A stretch of 64,000 bases of DNA from Petaurus breviceps papuanus (GCA_028583685.1 JAMXIF010000045.1:5227419-5291418), one strand, 5' to 3'; counted from the stretch's first letter, positions 43,863-55,640 are shown. Program-made: numbers and translations. The notes: generated by a model from the sequence alone, not told the origin.

Positions 43863-45087
43863 TGTAATGCCAAGCAAAGGCAACTTCCAAGGTTCAGAAT
43901 ACCAGAATAGTAACTCTCTATTTTATTCAGTGACAAGTTAAGACAAAATATTCATAGAAAAGAGAAAATCAAAATACAGCATTCACCATGTGTTATTCAA
44001 TAATTTAGTAAGTCCTCATTTATTCAATCACAAAGTCTCTCTTCTCAAGTGGAATTAGTTTCCAATCATAAACAACATTCATTTGGTCAGTCACAGAGCA
44101 CAAAAAGTCAAGTTTCCCACCCCTGGATCACAACTGAATTACAATTATAATCAGTTAACATGAAGCACCTTCTCTAAAGGGGCAGTGGAGAGCACAAAAT
44201 GCCATCTACCCCTAAGCTACAAACATATCATCACAACATTTAATACCCAAGGAGAAGTCTTTTCTTCATCTTGACCCAAGGCAAGTTCTCAGCAATCTCT
44301 GATCCTCAGGAGACAAAGCTTAACAAAGCCAAAAGATGCATTACCAGTGTCCTTATCAATTCACTCTCTGCCTGCAGAACAGTCCCAGAACCCCTGAAAA
44401 CATCAGAAAGAGCCTCTTCTATGATTTTTGTAAACATACAGCAAGAAAATCCTGCTTCAGGGTTTTTGAACCAACATCAAGGTTCCAGAACCTCTGCAAC
44501 AACAGCACTGTCCTTCACCAGCAGATGAATCTGGTAAAAAAAAAAAAATCAAAACAGACAGACAAAATACTGGCATCACAGCCATGCCTCCTCATTTCTT
44601 TTTCTTTCTTTCTTTCTTTTTAAAGCAATTGGGGTTAAGTAACTTGCTCAAGGTTACATGGGCAGTTATTTCTGGGTGTGGTGCTAAGTATCTGAGCCCA
44701 GATTTGATCCCCAGGTCATCCCGACACTAGAGCCAGTGCTGTGCTACCTGGCCACCTCACCTCCTCATTTCTTGGCAGCTCTGGGTGGCAGTTCTCAAAA
44801 GTCCTGGGCAGCTCCAACTGGCCCTCAGCAGTCTCTTTCTCAGCAACTCTGGCCCCTGGCAATTCTCCTCTCTCTCTGCCTCCATGATACTGCTACCCCA
44901 AAGTTCTTCTGGCCTCCTCTGCTTGGGCCTGTCTCTAAATCTACTGCACCAGACCCTCTCAGTTCAGCTCTCTCTCTTCACATCAACAAGTCCATCCCAC
45001 AAGTAGGATTCACAAGCTCTCGGTTTTAACACTCATCCCCAAAACCAAGCCAATACAGAGGGATCTTTAAATTCCATTTCCATTATA
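43863..45087 (-). mobile_element. solo LTR, family A, with SINE inside
   Basis: It has TG...TA/CA-type ends and an exact 5-bp duplication GTTGT at 43858-43862 and 45088-45092. It is close to 2712-4185 along most of its length. A monomeric SINE is inserted at 44601-44759. No internal region accompanies it. The frames running through it are fossil noise. Confidence 0.9.
44601..44759 (-). repeat. right-arm-type monomer of the dimeric SINE, in LTR
   Basis: Antisense SINE text 'gcaattggggttaagtaact', 'tgctcaaggttacatgggca' and 'cagatttgatccccaggtca' runs to 'gtgctacctggccacc'. The exact 14-bp target duplication CCTCCTCATTTCTT lies at 44587-44600 and 44760-44773. A CTTT run forms its tail side. 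Confidence 0.95.
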
Positions 45088-45789
45088 GTTGTTGATTCTT
45101 TTAAGATGTCATGATATGAGGAGAGATGTGATCACTGATCTCCTGGACTGTGTTCTGGTCTATGAATAAACACAGTCATTCTTTTCTGCCTTACAAATGT
45201 GATGAGGGTCCCATTTCCCCTACAGTCACAAGTACCTTTTTTTTCCCCTTATGACCCTGGAAATGTAGCTAGACTGTTGCTCTTCTGTGGCCATAACTGA
45301 TATGGTTACTTTCTGCCTTGATCCTAAGATCATGGCTCCTGCTTCCCTGAGACCTCAAGTGCTAGCAGTCTAGTGCTCTTCTCAGTCCTGGAACTACATG
45401 GGCAATGTAATAGTGTCCTGTATCCAGTTCAGGCAAAGGGTCTCCTGTAGTATCCTTCTGACCACTTATCTGACCCCCTTGCAATCTATGGGCTGGAAGG
45501 TCCTAAAGCTACTGCTGCTACCAACCACCTCCAAGGTCTACTGCTGGCTTGCTGGGATGGAGCTTGGGCTACACTGGATTCTAGGTCTGACAACTACCCT
45601 GAGGAAAAAGAGCATTCCTTATGACCCCCTAAGATGTCTTGGAAAATAAAGTTATTTCATCCAGACGCCTTATTTGTTCTATCACTCCAGAATTTGGTTT
45701 GAGGTATCATTTTAAAGTTCTTTGGAGGGGAATTTGGGAGAGCTCAGGTGAATTCCTATCTTTCCTCTACCTTCTTGGCTCTACCTCCC

Positions 45790-46825
45790 TAGAATGCTTT
45801 ATTGATATACCTAAGTGAAGAATATCAGAGTATGGACAGATGAGCAGCAATTCACTCTGAGGCAAATTAGCAGGCCATTTTACTTGGCACCCACCCATTT
45901 TCTAATAAGGAAGCATGCATGGTGGTGGCCTTGAGGAGAATTGGAATATGTCTTCTGGTCAAAGGCACTGAACCATTGATGAGTCCAGATCTAAATACGG
46001 TTTTCAGAAAAAAAGTGGGGGGCATCTACTGTGACAGCTTTTGCTACTGTAGTAGCAGGTAAGGGGTCTTGCTGGTCAGGTGACAGGATTGCGGAATGTG
46101 ATTCAGCAGGAAAAAATGCTTCTTAAAATTATCCAGGAAGTTTTATTCAAGATGAAGAATGTAGGATTATAACTATGTCAAATCAGCAATCTTGCTAGAG
46201 AGTTGCAGCTCTCAGTTTTAAATAAAAATCTATGCAGTTTAAACCTTAAGTTTGCCAGAGTTGTGTAACAGGAGACAGCTTAGGGAAGTAAGGCTATAGA
46301 CTCACTGCCCATTCAAGGATGAATATAAGGACATAATAAATAGAAAAGAGAAAACAGTAATATAACTGAAAGAACTAATAATATTGGGTAAACAGTTAAA
46401 ATTATTTCTTTAGAAAAAGTCTTTGGATAAATCTGAAAATCAAAAGACTATACAACTCTACAATATTTTGTCTGATATCACCCGACTCATATCAATCAGA
46501 TTAAGCAGTGCAAGTCTAGTTTCAAAAAATAAAAATACACTCATTCCAAAATTCTAATAAAATAAGATTCATTCAATATTCCAAAATGTGTATGGATTTC
46601 CTAATAGGGCTTTGCTACATGTATTCATTTGAAATTTAAATCCTATATTTTCCATTAAAAAACACTGCCTTACATAGTTCTCTAAATCTAATACACTGAG
46701 CTCAGAAGCTAACCCAGAATGGCAAGTTTCTCTTTTGACTTAAATGATCCCAACCAGGGTTGACTCTGGAAAATCTTCAAACGGCCTCATGAAATGAGGG
46801 TTTTATATTACATTCTGCTTTATTT
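45790..46825. other. unassigned sequence
   Basis: No gene or repeat recognised over about 1 kb. Confidence 0.4.
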
Positions 46826-46834
46826 CTATGAAGC

Positions 46835-46890
46835 TATCAATCAATAAATATGTCATTAAAGCCAATTATACTCCAGGCACTGGAAATTCA
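46835..46890 (+). repeat. L2 3' fragment
   Basis: 'caatcaataaatatgtcatt' and 'atactccaggcactgg' follow the L2 3' motif. Confidence 0.5.
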
Positions 46891-47150
46891 ATTTTTTCTT
46901 TAAAATTACTGACCTCAAGGAATTTGAGAACCTCTAAAATTCAAGTCTAAATGGCTATTTCTTACAAAAAGCTGCCATGCTATCTGTTCCATTTTCTTAA
47001 TGCATATGTAGAGAAGGAATTGTGGTTTATTATAAATTAGAGTCATATAATAGTAATTCTTGTAAAATATCGTCCTGCCAACCATAGTCAATATTGAATT
47101 TTTAATTGTGAATGCTTACGTTTGTGCTGAAGAACTCTCAAAATGCCGCT
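46891..47150. other. unassigned sequence
   Basis: Nothing recognised. Confidence 0.4.
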
Positions 47151-47157
47151 ATAACTT

Positions 47158-47285
47158 TGGATATATATATATGTATTATATACATATATATGCATATATA
47201 CACACATATGCACACACACATATATATATATATACGTACACATGTATATATGTGTATGTGTGTATATATGCATGTATATTTGTAT
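47158..47285. repeat. TATG/CACA microsatellite
   Basis: TATATATG, CACACATA and GTATATATG units. Short frames on both strands come from it. Confidence 0.95.
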
Positions 47286-47800
47286 TGGGAGGGAAAATAG
47301 CCATTGCCTCTCCTACAGGCTTCAAAGTGACAATATCAATTTCAGAAAAATGCTGTGCAAATATACTCAGTGTTACACTTCTGTTGAGAAATGGTTTTCA
47401 TTTTCAAACTTGCTAGGGACTAACTGTCATTCCTGAGGCTATTGTTTTCTTTTAAGATCCAAGTGCTGTTGCCAGAGTCCATTCCTGTAAGCATTTACAA
47501 TGGTAGAGAAGTAAAAAGTATTAAGAGGATGTTGTTTATTTTTTTTTACTTCCTTACATTGTTTCTCCCATTTCACATCCTTGAAACACAAACCCAACTG
47601 ATGGGGAAATGTCATACAGACATAAAAATAGTACTTGCCATACTAAAATTTGATGTAAAAAAATCATTATAGCAGAGCTTTGATGGGAAACTGTGTAAGC
47701 TTCACCTACTAAACTGTCCTGTCTCCCAACCCTGTCCCATGTCTTTATGGGGGTAACTGAACCCTCGATTTATAGGATCATAGGTGTAGAGATGGAATTG
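47286..47800. other. unassigned sequence
   Basis: No gene recognised. The 76-codon plus frame at 47442 has no recognisable domain. Confidence 0.4.
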
Positions 47801-47804
47801 ATAT

Positions 47805-48096
47805 TAGAGTCATTTGCAAAGTGCTTATTACATATTATCTCATTTGATTCTTATGAAATTATCATTAAGTAGGTCTGTCAATCAATAAATATTTGTCAAA
47901 CACCTACTATGTGTCAGATACTGCACTAAATTCTGGGGATAAAAAGAAAGATGAAAGGAAGTCCTTATTCTGAAGGATGTTATTATTACCTCTTTTTAGT
48001 AGATGAAAAACAGATGATCTATATAAATAGATATAGAGATAGATAGGTTGATAGGTAAATAGGTAGATAGCTAGCTTGCTAGCTAGCTAGCTAGCG

Positions 48097-48162
<66 letters not shown>

Positions 48163-48285
48163 GTAGATATATAGACTAAGACAGGTTAAGTGATTTGCCC
48201 ATGGTCATTCAGCATAACATGTCTGAAGCAGGATTTAATGCTGGGTCTTTCTCACGCTACGTTAATTATTCTATGCATTAACACA
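47805..48285 (-). repeat. MAR1/MIR-like SINE, antisense, with L2 piece and GATA array
   Basis: 'aaagtgcttattacatatta' and 'tctcatttgattcttatgaa' begin the SINE. An L2 3' signature ('caataaatatttgtcaaaca', 'ctactatgtgtcagatactg') lies at 47880-47985. 'gtagatgaaaaacagatga' then 'aagtgatttgcccatggtca' and 'gaagcaggatttaatgctgg' close the SINE around the GATA array. Confidence 0.68.
48025..48175. repeat. GATA microsatellite with GCTA core
   Basis: GATA units flank a GCTAGCTAGCTAGC stretch at about 48068-48096, itself palindromic, inside the antisense SINE. Confidence 0.96.
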
Positions 48286-48489
48286 TGTCCCTTCCCATGA
48301 GCATATATTGTGTGTCTGTATAAAGGAAGAAATGGGAGGCTGAAAGGGTTAATAGTATGAGTAAAAGAGAGGGAGTTAAGAGTACCAACTTCCACTTCCC
48401 TGTGGCAAAACAGGGCTGCATCATCCTGAAAATAAGACAGTATTAGTCACTGGGAATATGGTTGACCATGAAGCTGGAAGGTCAGGTGT

Positions 48490-48740
48490 TGAAATACTAA
48501 TACCTATTTATATAGCATTTACCATATATCAGAAAATTTTCTAAGTACTTTACACTTATTTAAACAACAGCCCTACAAGGTATGCACTATTCTTATCTTC
48601 ACTATACAAATGAGGAAAATAAAATAAGCTGATGAAGTGACTTGAGCAAGGTTACATCACTAGGAAGTTACTAAGGCAGGATTTAAACCTAGGTCTTTCT
48701 GACTCAATGGCCAAAGCACTATCCACCATCTCATATGATA
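48490..48740 (-). repeat. MAR1/MIR-like SINE, antisense
   Basis: 'aatacctatttatatagcat', 'gccctacaaggtatgcacta' and 'aagtgacttgagcaaggtta' run to 'ggatttaaacctaggtcttt' and 'aagcactatccaccatctc'. Confidence 0.85.
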
Positions 48741-49440
48741 TAGCTGGAAGAAGTGTTTGAAGTAAGATCAAAGTCAGGAATTATGTAGGAAATCCAAAGA
48801 CCCTAACAAGAACCAATTTGCATGGTGAGTGATCAGGCACTCAGTAATGCGTGAAGAAACAATATTTTCCACTTGTCAATATGTTCTCTCAATTTATCTC
48901 TTTCAGATTTTCTGCCTGAATGGGTTATTTTATATCTTCCTGTACCACAATCATTCTAAGTGGTGACAGTTAGCTTCAAGCAGTTCTGAGCACAAATTGA
49001 GCATCTCTAACTAAATCTTTTCATTCATATAGTCAAAAAGGTCAGTTTTATAAAGTGTTTTGGGGATGTCTATTGGTTACTTAGAGTCTGCAAACTGTAG
49101 GGTATGTTCTGACCACTCTGTGATCTTTTCTGATGATAGATTCTAACAAAATATGGATTATTTAAAAGAGTAAAACCAGTACGGAAGAAAAGTCAAGCAC
49201 AGAAATACAAGGCAGGAAGAGAGGTTCAGCACAAGACTGAGTCTCAAAAGTGCCAGTGGTCAAAAAAGAGTAAAAATTAAGAAACAATGAGGAAAGCTTC
49301 AATGAAATGAATCAAATATGGCATTTTAAAGGTCTGACCCTTGGGCTAAAATGATTAATTTGCTTATCTTTTACTTAAAAAAAATACTAAAGACATTATT
49401 TTATTTCATTTCATTTCATTTTATTTTATTTCATACACAA
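48741..49440. other. unassigned; TTTCA/TTTTA run at 49398-49435
   Basis: No gene recognised. A short TTTCATTTCATTT pentamer array precedes the MIR. Confidence 0.45.
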
Positions 49441-49904
49441 TCACCTCCTGACCTGGCACAGTGGATAGTACACTGAACTTCTAATCAAGAAAACTCAAGG
49501 CAGAGGCAGGCCCAGAAGATGAGCAGCCCTCAGAGGCAGGCCTAGAAAAGGACTGATCAACTCAGGGGCAAGTCATCCCACCAACCATAAGGGCCACTAA
49601 CAGGCCTATCACCAAAGGGCTGAGACTGGAAAGAGCAAGGTAGGAACCAAATGCAGGGGCCCATGTCTGGGACAACAAATACTCCTGGGGCTACCACTTC
49701 ATAGGCCAGAAATTTAAAAAAAATTAAAAAGCCCCTATCAGGACCTCAGGACCTCCAAAGACCAGTATGACAGAGTGAATGCCTGCTCCAATCTCCTCCC
49801 CGCCCCCCCCCGAAAACATAGTAACTATTGTCCCAGGGCAAAACCCTCTAGAGTAAAGGTTTGGGATCCCTAGAAGAAGGGCATGGCTAGGGCTCTGCCT
49901 CAAA

Positions 49905-50855
49905 ATGGGTAGAAAGCAGACTACAAAGACTCTGGAGTCCTACTATCCTCAGAGGAAGGAACCAAACTCAGAGGGAGACAATATGGACTCCACATTCACA
50001 GCTGAAACATCAACAGGGAATGGGTCCCAAGCACAGAAAGCTCTTCTAGATAAGCTCAAAAGGATCTTTGAAAACCAAATGAGAGAAATAGAAGACAAAA
50101 TGAATAATTCTCTCAAAACCAAAATTGCAGAATTAGAAAAACATTATAATGAAGAAAACATCTCTCTAAAAAGAAAAGTGTATGATATGGAAAAGGAGCT
50201 CCAAAAATTAACCAAGGAAAATGATTTGCTAAAAACTAGAAGGAACCAAATTGAAACAAATAACTCTATGAGGAACCAAGAATTAGTCAAACAAAACAAC
50301 AAGAATGAAAAATTAGGAAAAAGAGATAAAATACCTCAAGGGAAAAATAACTGACCTGGAAAACAGAGCCAGGAGAGATAATCTGAGAATCATAGGGCTA
50401 CCAGCAAATCATAATGAAAAAAATGAGTCTGGACAACATTTCTCCAAGAGCTCATTAAGGAAAACTGCCCTGAGATACTAGAACCTGAGGGTAAAATAGA
50501 AATCAAGAGAATCCACCGGACACCTACTGAAAGAGATCCCAAACTGAAAAATCCTCGAAATGTTGTGGCCAAACTACAGAACTACCAGGTAAAAGATAAA
50601 ATACTTCAAGTGGCCAGAAAGAAACAATTCAAACATTGAGGGTCCACAGTAAGGATCGCACAGGATTTGGCAGCCTTTACACTGAAAGACTGGAGGCAGT
50701 GGAATACAATTTGCCGGAAGGTAAAAGAGCTATGGTTACAAACAAGGATCACCTACCCAGCGAGACTGAGCATATTCTTCCAGACAAAGAGATGGTCATT
50801 CAACAATATAACAAAGTTCCAGACATTTCTGATGAGGGAGATGAGAAACATATGA
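49905..50855 (+). pseudogene. L1 ORF1 (RNA-binding protein), frameshifted
   Basis: ORF1p is a trimeric nucleic-acid chaperone that coats L1 RNA. The first 149 codons are open from MGRKQTTKTLESYYPQ, with a heptad-rich coiled coil at about residues 45-125 (DKLKRIFENQMREIEDKM and onward). A one-base shift near 50320 moves the reading into another frame, which carries the RRM start text ENRARRDNLRIIGLP. A further shift lies near 50445, before the GKIEIKRIHRTPTERDPK region. The C-terminal domain text AAFTLKDWRQW and RITYPARLSIFFQTKRW is open to a stop at 50855, with a TGA at about 50638 before it. Full length would be about 315 residues, typical for L1. Other overlapping frames are shadows. Confidence 0.9.
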
Positions 50856-51232
50856 CCTTTTCCATCATTGGTTCTGATGCAAGGAGGGAATAACAACCAG
50901 TTAAGCACTGGACTCTAAGGAGAAGAAAAGCAAAAAGGATCTTTTAGAGGGAAAGGGGGAGGGAAAGGAGCTTCACATGAGATTTGTTCCTGTCAGTCTT
51001 GGTGTGAAGAAGAAATAACATACTTTATTAAGTATAAAAATATTATACATGCAGTAGGAGGGGAAAAGGACTACGAAAGGGGTGTGGTGGTTAGTAGGGA
51101 GGGAAGAAGTAATGGGGAAGGGGAGGAAAAGGGGGGGGACTAAGGGAATACTGAGGGAGGCAGTGGTCAAAAGGAAAACTATTAAGGGGGAGAAGGGAGA
51201 AGGGGGGAAATATTAACAGGAGAGGGAATAGG
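50856..51232 (+). other. purine-rich ORF1-ORF2 spacer of L1
   Basis: About 377 bp between the two L1 ORFs. 51045-51240 is nearly all A and G with many GGG and GGGG runs, including 'aaggggggggac' at about 51130. The minus frames (Pro/Leu/Phe-rich) are artefacts. Confidence 0.8.
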
Positions 51233-54200
51233 ATGGAGGGAAAGAAACACATAACAATCATATCTGTAAATGTGAATGGAATGAACTCTGCCATAAAATG
51301 GAGACAGATAGCAGAATGGATTAGAAATCATAATCCTACAATATGCTGTTTACAAGAAGCACATTTAAAACAGAGGGGTACACACAGGGAAAACATAAAA
51401 GGCTGGAGTAAAATATATCGTGCCTCAGCTAAAGTAAAAAAAAAAAAAGCAGGAGTACCAATCCTTATCTCAGATAAAGCAAAAGCAAAAATTGATGTAA
51501 TTAAAAGAGATAAGGAAGGAAACTATATTCTGTTAAAAGGCACCATCGAGAAAGAAGCAATATCATTACTTAACATATATGCACCAAGTGGTATAGCATC
51601 CAGATTCCTAGAGGAGAAGGTAAGGGAATCAGAGGAAGAAATAGATAGCAAAACTATACTAGTGGGTTACCTTAATCTCCCCCTCTCTGAACTTGATAAA
51701 TCCAACCTCAAAATAAACAAGAAAGAAGTCAAGGAGGTGAACAGAATTTTAGAGAGGATAGGTATGATAGATCTCTGGAGAAAACTGAATGGGGATAAAA
51801 AGGAATATACTTTCTTCTCAGTGGTTCATGGCACATACTCAAAAATTGACAATGTTCTAGGGCATTAACCTCACAATTCTATGCAGTAAGGCAGAAATAT
51901 TAAATGTATCCTTCTCAGACCATGATGCAATAAAAATTATATGCAATAAAGGGCCATGGAAAGACAGACTAAAAACTAATTGGAAATTAAAAAATTTAAT
52001 CCTAAAGAATGAGTGGGTCAAACACGAAATTATAGAAACAATCAGTAATTTCATTCAAAAGAATGATAATAATGAGAAAACATACCAAAATTTGTGGGAT
52101 GCATTAAAGGCAGTTCTTAGGGGAAGTTTTATATCCCTGAGTGCATATGTGATTAAATTAGAGAAAAGGGAGGTCAACAAATTGGGCATGCAATTGAAAA
52201 ACCTAGAAAAAGAACAAAATCAAAATCCCCAATTAAATACTAAATTAGAAATATTGAAAACCAAAGGAGAGATTAATAAAATTGAAATTAAGAAATCTAT
52301 TGAATTGATAAATAAAACTAAGAGCTGGTTTTATGAAAAAAAAAAACAATAAAATTGATAGACCCTTAGTCAATATGATAAAAAAGAAAGAAGGAAACCA
52401 ATATATGAGTATCAAAAATGAAATGGTTGAATCTATCTCCAATGAAGAGGAAATCAAAACAATAATTATGAATTATTTTTCCCAGTTGTATGCACATAAA
52501 TTTGACAATCTTAGGGAAATGGATGAATATTTACAAAAGTACAACTTGCCAGGATTAACTGAAAAGGAAATAAATTACTTAAATAACTCCATCTCAGAAA
52601 AAGAAATTGAACAAGCCATCAGTCAACTCCCTAGGAAAAAATCTCCAGGGCCAGACGGATTCACTAGTGAATTCTATCAAACATTTAAAGAACAATTGAT
52701 TCCAATACTCTACAAACTATTTGGGAAAATTAGTGAAGAAGGAGTCCTACCAAATTCTTTTTATGACACAAATATGGTACTGATAAGGTACTTCCTAAAT
52801 CAGGAAGAGATAAAAGAGAGAAAGAAAATTATAGACCAATCTCCCTCATGAATATAGATGCAAAAATTCAAAATAAAATACTAGCCAAAAGACTACAGCA
52901 ACTTATTTCAAGAATAATACACTTTGATCAGGTAGGATTTATTCCAGGAATGCAAGGATAGTTTAATATTAGGAAAACCATCAGTATAATTGATCATATC
53001 AACAATAAAACTACCAGAAACCACATGATCATCTCAATAGATGCAGAAAAGGCTTTTGACAAAATACAACATCCATTCCTACTAAAACATTAGAAAGTAT
53101 AGGAATAAATGGAGCCTTCCTTAAAATAATAGGTAGCATCTATTTAAAGCCTTCAGCAAGTATTATATGTGATAGGGAGAAGCTAGAAGCATTTCCCATA
53201 AGATCAGGGGTGAAACAAGGGTGTCCACTATCACCTGTCTTATTCAATCTGGTACTAGAAATGTTAGCAGTAGAAATTAGAGAAGAAAAAGAAATCAAAG
53301 GAATCAAATTAGGCAAAGAAGAGACCAAGCTATCACTCTTTGCAGATGATATACTTAGAGAAACCTAGAGAATCAAGTAAAAAACTACTTGAGACAATCA
53401 ATAAACTTGGCAAAGTTGCAGGATATAAAATAAATCCACATAAATCCTCAGCATTCCTATATATTTCCAATGAAATTCAACAGCAAGATAGAAAGAAAAA
53501 TCCCATTTAAAGTTACTGTAGACATTATAAAATATTTGGGAATCTACCTGCCAAAACAAACCCAGGACCTATATGACCACAACTACAAAACACTTTTCAT
53601 ACAAATAAATTCAGATCTAGCTAATTGTAAAAATATCAACTGCTCATGGCTGGGTCGAACTAATATAATAAAAATGACAATTTTACCTAAATTAAATTAT
53701 ATATTCAATGCCATACCATTTAATTTACCAAAAAAATACTTTACACAGGTAGAAAAAAAATAGTAACAAAATTCATTTGGAAGAATAAACGGTCCAGAAT
53801 AAAAGGGAATTAATGAAAAGAAATGCTGGGGAAGGTGGACTAGCTATACCAGATTTAAATCTGTATTATAAAGCAGCATTCATCAAAACTACTTGTTACT
53901 GGCTGAGGAATAGAGGAGTGGATCAATGGAATAGATTAAGCACACAAGATTCCAAAGTCAATGACTATAGTAATCTAGATTTTGATAAACACCAAGACCC
54001 CAGTTTTTGGGATAAGAACTCACTATTTGACAAAACCTGCTGATAAAACTGGAATATAGTGTGGCAGAAACTAGGCATAGACCATTATCTAACACCATAT
54101 ACAAAAATTAAGTCTAAATGGGTGCATGATCTACGTATAAAGGTTGATACTGTAAGCAGTCTCGGGAACCAAGGAATAGTTTACCTGTCAGATTTGTGGA

Positions 54201-55060
54201 GAGGGAAAGATTTTATGACTAAACAAGAATTAGAGAACATTATAAAATGTAAAATGGATAATTTTGACTACATGAATTTGAAAAGCTTCTTTACAAACAA
54301 AGCCAATGTAACCAAGATTAAGAGGGAGGTGGGAAATTGGGAAAGAATTTTTACAACATATGTCTCTGTCAAAGGACTCATTTATAAATTATACAGAGAA
54401 TTGAGTCAAATTTATAAGAATACAAGTCATTCCCTAATTGATAAATGGTCAAAGGATATGAACAGGGAATTTTCAGAGAAAGAAATTAAATATATTTATA
54501 AGCACATGAAGAAATCTTCTAAATCACTATTGATTAGAGAAATGCAAATCAAAACAACTCTGAAGTACCACATCTCACCAGTCAGATTGTCTAAGATGAC
54601 AAAACAGGAAAATGACAAATTCTGGAGAGGAAGTGGGCAACTTGGAACACTAATGCCTTGCTGGTGGAGTTGTGAACTGATCCAGCCTTTCTGGAGAGCA
54701 ATCTGGAATTATGCCCAAAGGGCTATAAATACTTTCATATCCTTTGACCCAGCAAAACCACTCCTAGGGTTATATCCCAAAGAGGTCATAGAAGTGGGAG
54801 GAAGACCCATATGTACAAAAATGTTTATAGCAGCTCTTTCTGTGGTGGCAAAGAATTGGAAATTAAGGGGGTGCCTATCAATTGGGGAATGGCTGAACAA
54901 GTTGTGGTATATGCATGTTATGGAATGCTATTGTGCTATAAGAAACGAGGAGCAGACGGACTTCATATTTACCTGGAGAGGCTTATACCAACTGATGCTG
55001 AGTGAGAAGAGTAGAACCAGGAGAAATTTGTACACGCTTACAGACACAACGTATGTGTGA
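51233..55060 (+). pseudogene. L1 ORF2 (endonuclease-reverse transcriptase), decayed
   Basis: ORF2p nicks target DNA and copies L1 RNA. The N-terminal AP-type endonuclease is open for 211 codons (ITIISVNVNGMNSAIKW, CCLQEAHLK). Two catalytic positions are altered: VGDFN has become VGYLN (Tyr codon 51668-51670) and the SRIDH motif has become SKIDN (Asn codon 51851-51853). The frame stops at 51866. The RT region is spread over several frames: [12 protein letters not shown] near 52648, [13 protein letters not shown] near 53212, and the catalytic FADD at 53339-53350. A short deletion follows the FADD. The C-terminal part is open for 333 codons (54059-55060), ending TDTTYV. Expected length is about 1,275 residues. 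At least five breaks make it non-functional. Confidence 0.93.
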
Positions 55061-55443
55061 TGACCAACTTTGATAGACTGGACTCTTCTCAGCAATGCAG
55101 TGATATAAGTCAATCCCAATAGACTCACAATGGAGAGAAATATGTGCATCCAGAGAAAGAACTAGAAAGAACTGAGTTTATATCCAGATGGAAGCAAAAT
55201 ACCTGATCTTTTTCTCTTTCTTGTTTGCTTTCGTGTCCTCTTTACCATTTTTTATTCCATCTGATACAATCTGTCTTCGTAACCTGACTAATGTATAATG
55301 TGAAAGTATTTACAGATACTATACCTGACTGTATGCCACCATGGGGGGGGTGGAGAGGGAGAGGGACAAAATGTGATACTCAAGGAATTGTGGAATTGAA
55401 TCTTGTAAATCAAAAGTAAACAAACAAATTAATTAAAAAAAAA
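55061..55443 (+). other. L1 3'UTR and A tail
   Basis: It contains 'gatagactggactcttctca' and 'gcatccagagaaagaact', then a G8 run with 'tggagagggagaggga' at 55345-55370, and ends in 'aattaaaaaaaaaa'. The G-rich block just before the tail is typical of L1 3'UTRs. Confidence 0.88.
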
Positions 55444-55640
55444 AAGAAAACTCAAGTTCATCTCTTCCCTTAGACACATGCTAAATCTCAGACACTGAAT
55501 AAATCATTTAATCTCAATTTCTTTATGTGTAAAATGTGGATAATAATAACACCTAATACTACATGACATTGGGTTGTATGCAAGCCTTTTTTTTTTGCAA
55601 TTCTTACAGCACTAAATAAATATTAACTATTTTTATTATA

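Larger units (their letters stand above)
43130..45789 (-). mobile_element. L1 5'UTR plus ORF1 start, antisense, three insertions
   Basis: It begins on the minus strand at 45789 ('gaggtagagccaagaagg'). It runs through 5'UTR to 45093, is broken by an LTR, resumes at 43857-43735 ('caagaaataggctaag'), and is broken by the RPL23A retrocopy. It ends at about 43215-43130 near ORF1 codon 30 ('gactgagaaaataagaaaac'). No ORF2 or 3' end is present. Confidence 0.72.
49500..55443 (+). mobile_element. full-length but inactive L1 LINE
   Basis: A 5.9-kb L1 in order: 5'UTR (49500-49904), ORF1 (49905-50855), purine-rich spacer (50856-51232), ORF2 (51233-55060), 3'UTR, and an A tail ending at 55443. A 13-bp target duplication AAGAAAACTCAAG (49487-49499 and 55444-55456) flanks it. 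Its 5'UTR starts 'gcagaggcaggcccagaaga' and repeats a similar unit ('cagaggcaggcctagaaa'). It therefore differs from the 'gggcagagccaagatgg' type seen elsewhere here. Several frameshifts and stops in both ORFs show it is dead. The clean target duplication and complete length suggest moderate age. Confidence 0.95.
49443..55640 (+). repeat. MIR, sense, split by a full-length L1
   Basis: The MIR starts 'cctggcacagtggatagtac' and 'actgaacttctaatcaag'. After the L1 it resumes at 55457 with 'ttcatctcttcccttagaca'. It continues with 'ctttatgtgtaaaatgtgga' and ends 'cactaaataaatattaacta'. The L1 occupies 49500-55443. Removing it restores one continuous MIR. Confidence 0.85.

Noticed and set aside
48060-48175. 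CRISPR-like regular repeats
   Set aside because: A pure tetranucleotide microsatellite without spacers, in a vertebrate genome.
54059-55060. 333-codon frame as a possible host gene
   Set aside because: Its sequence is the L1 ORF2 C-terminus, bounded by L1 parts in the right order.
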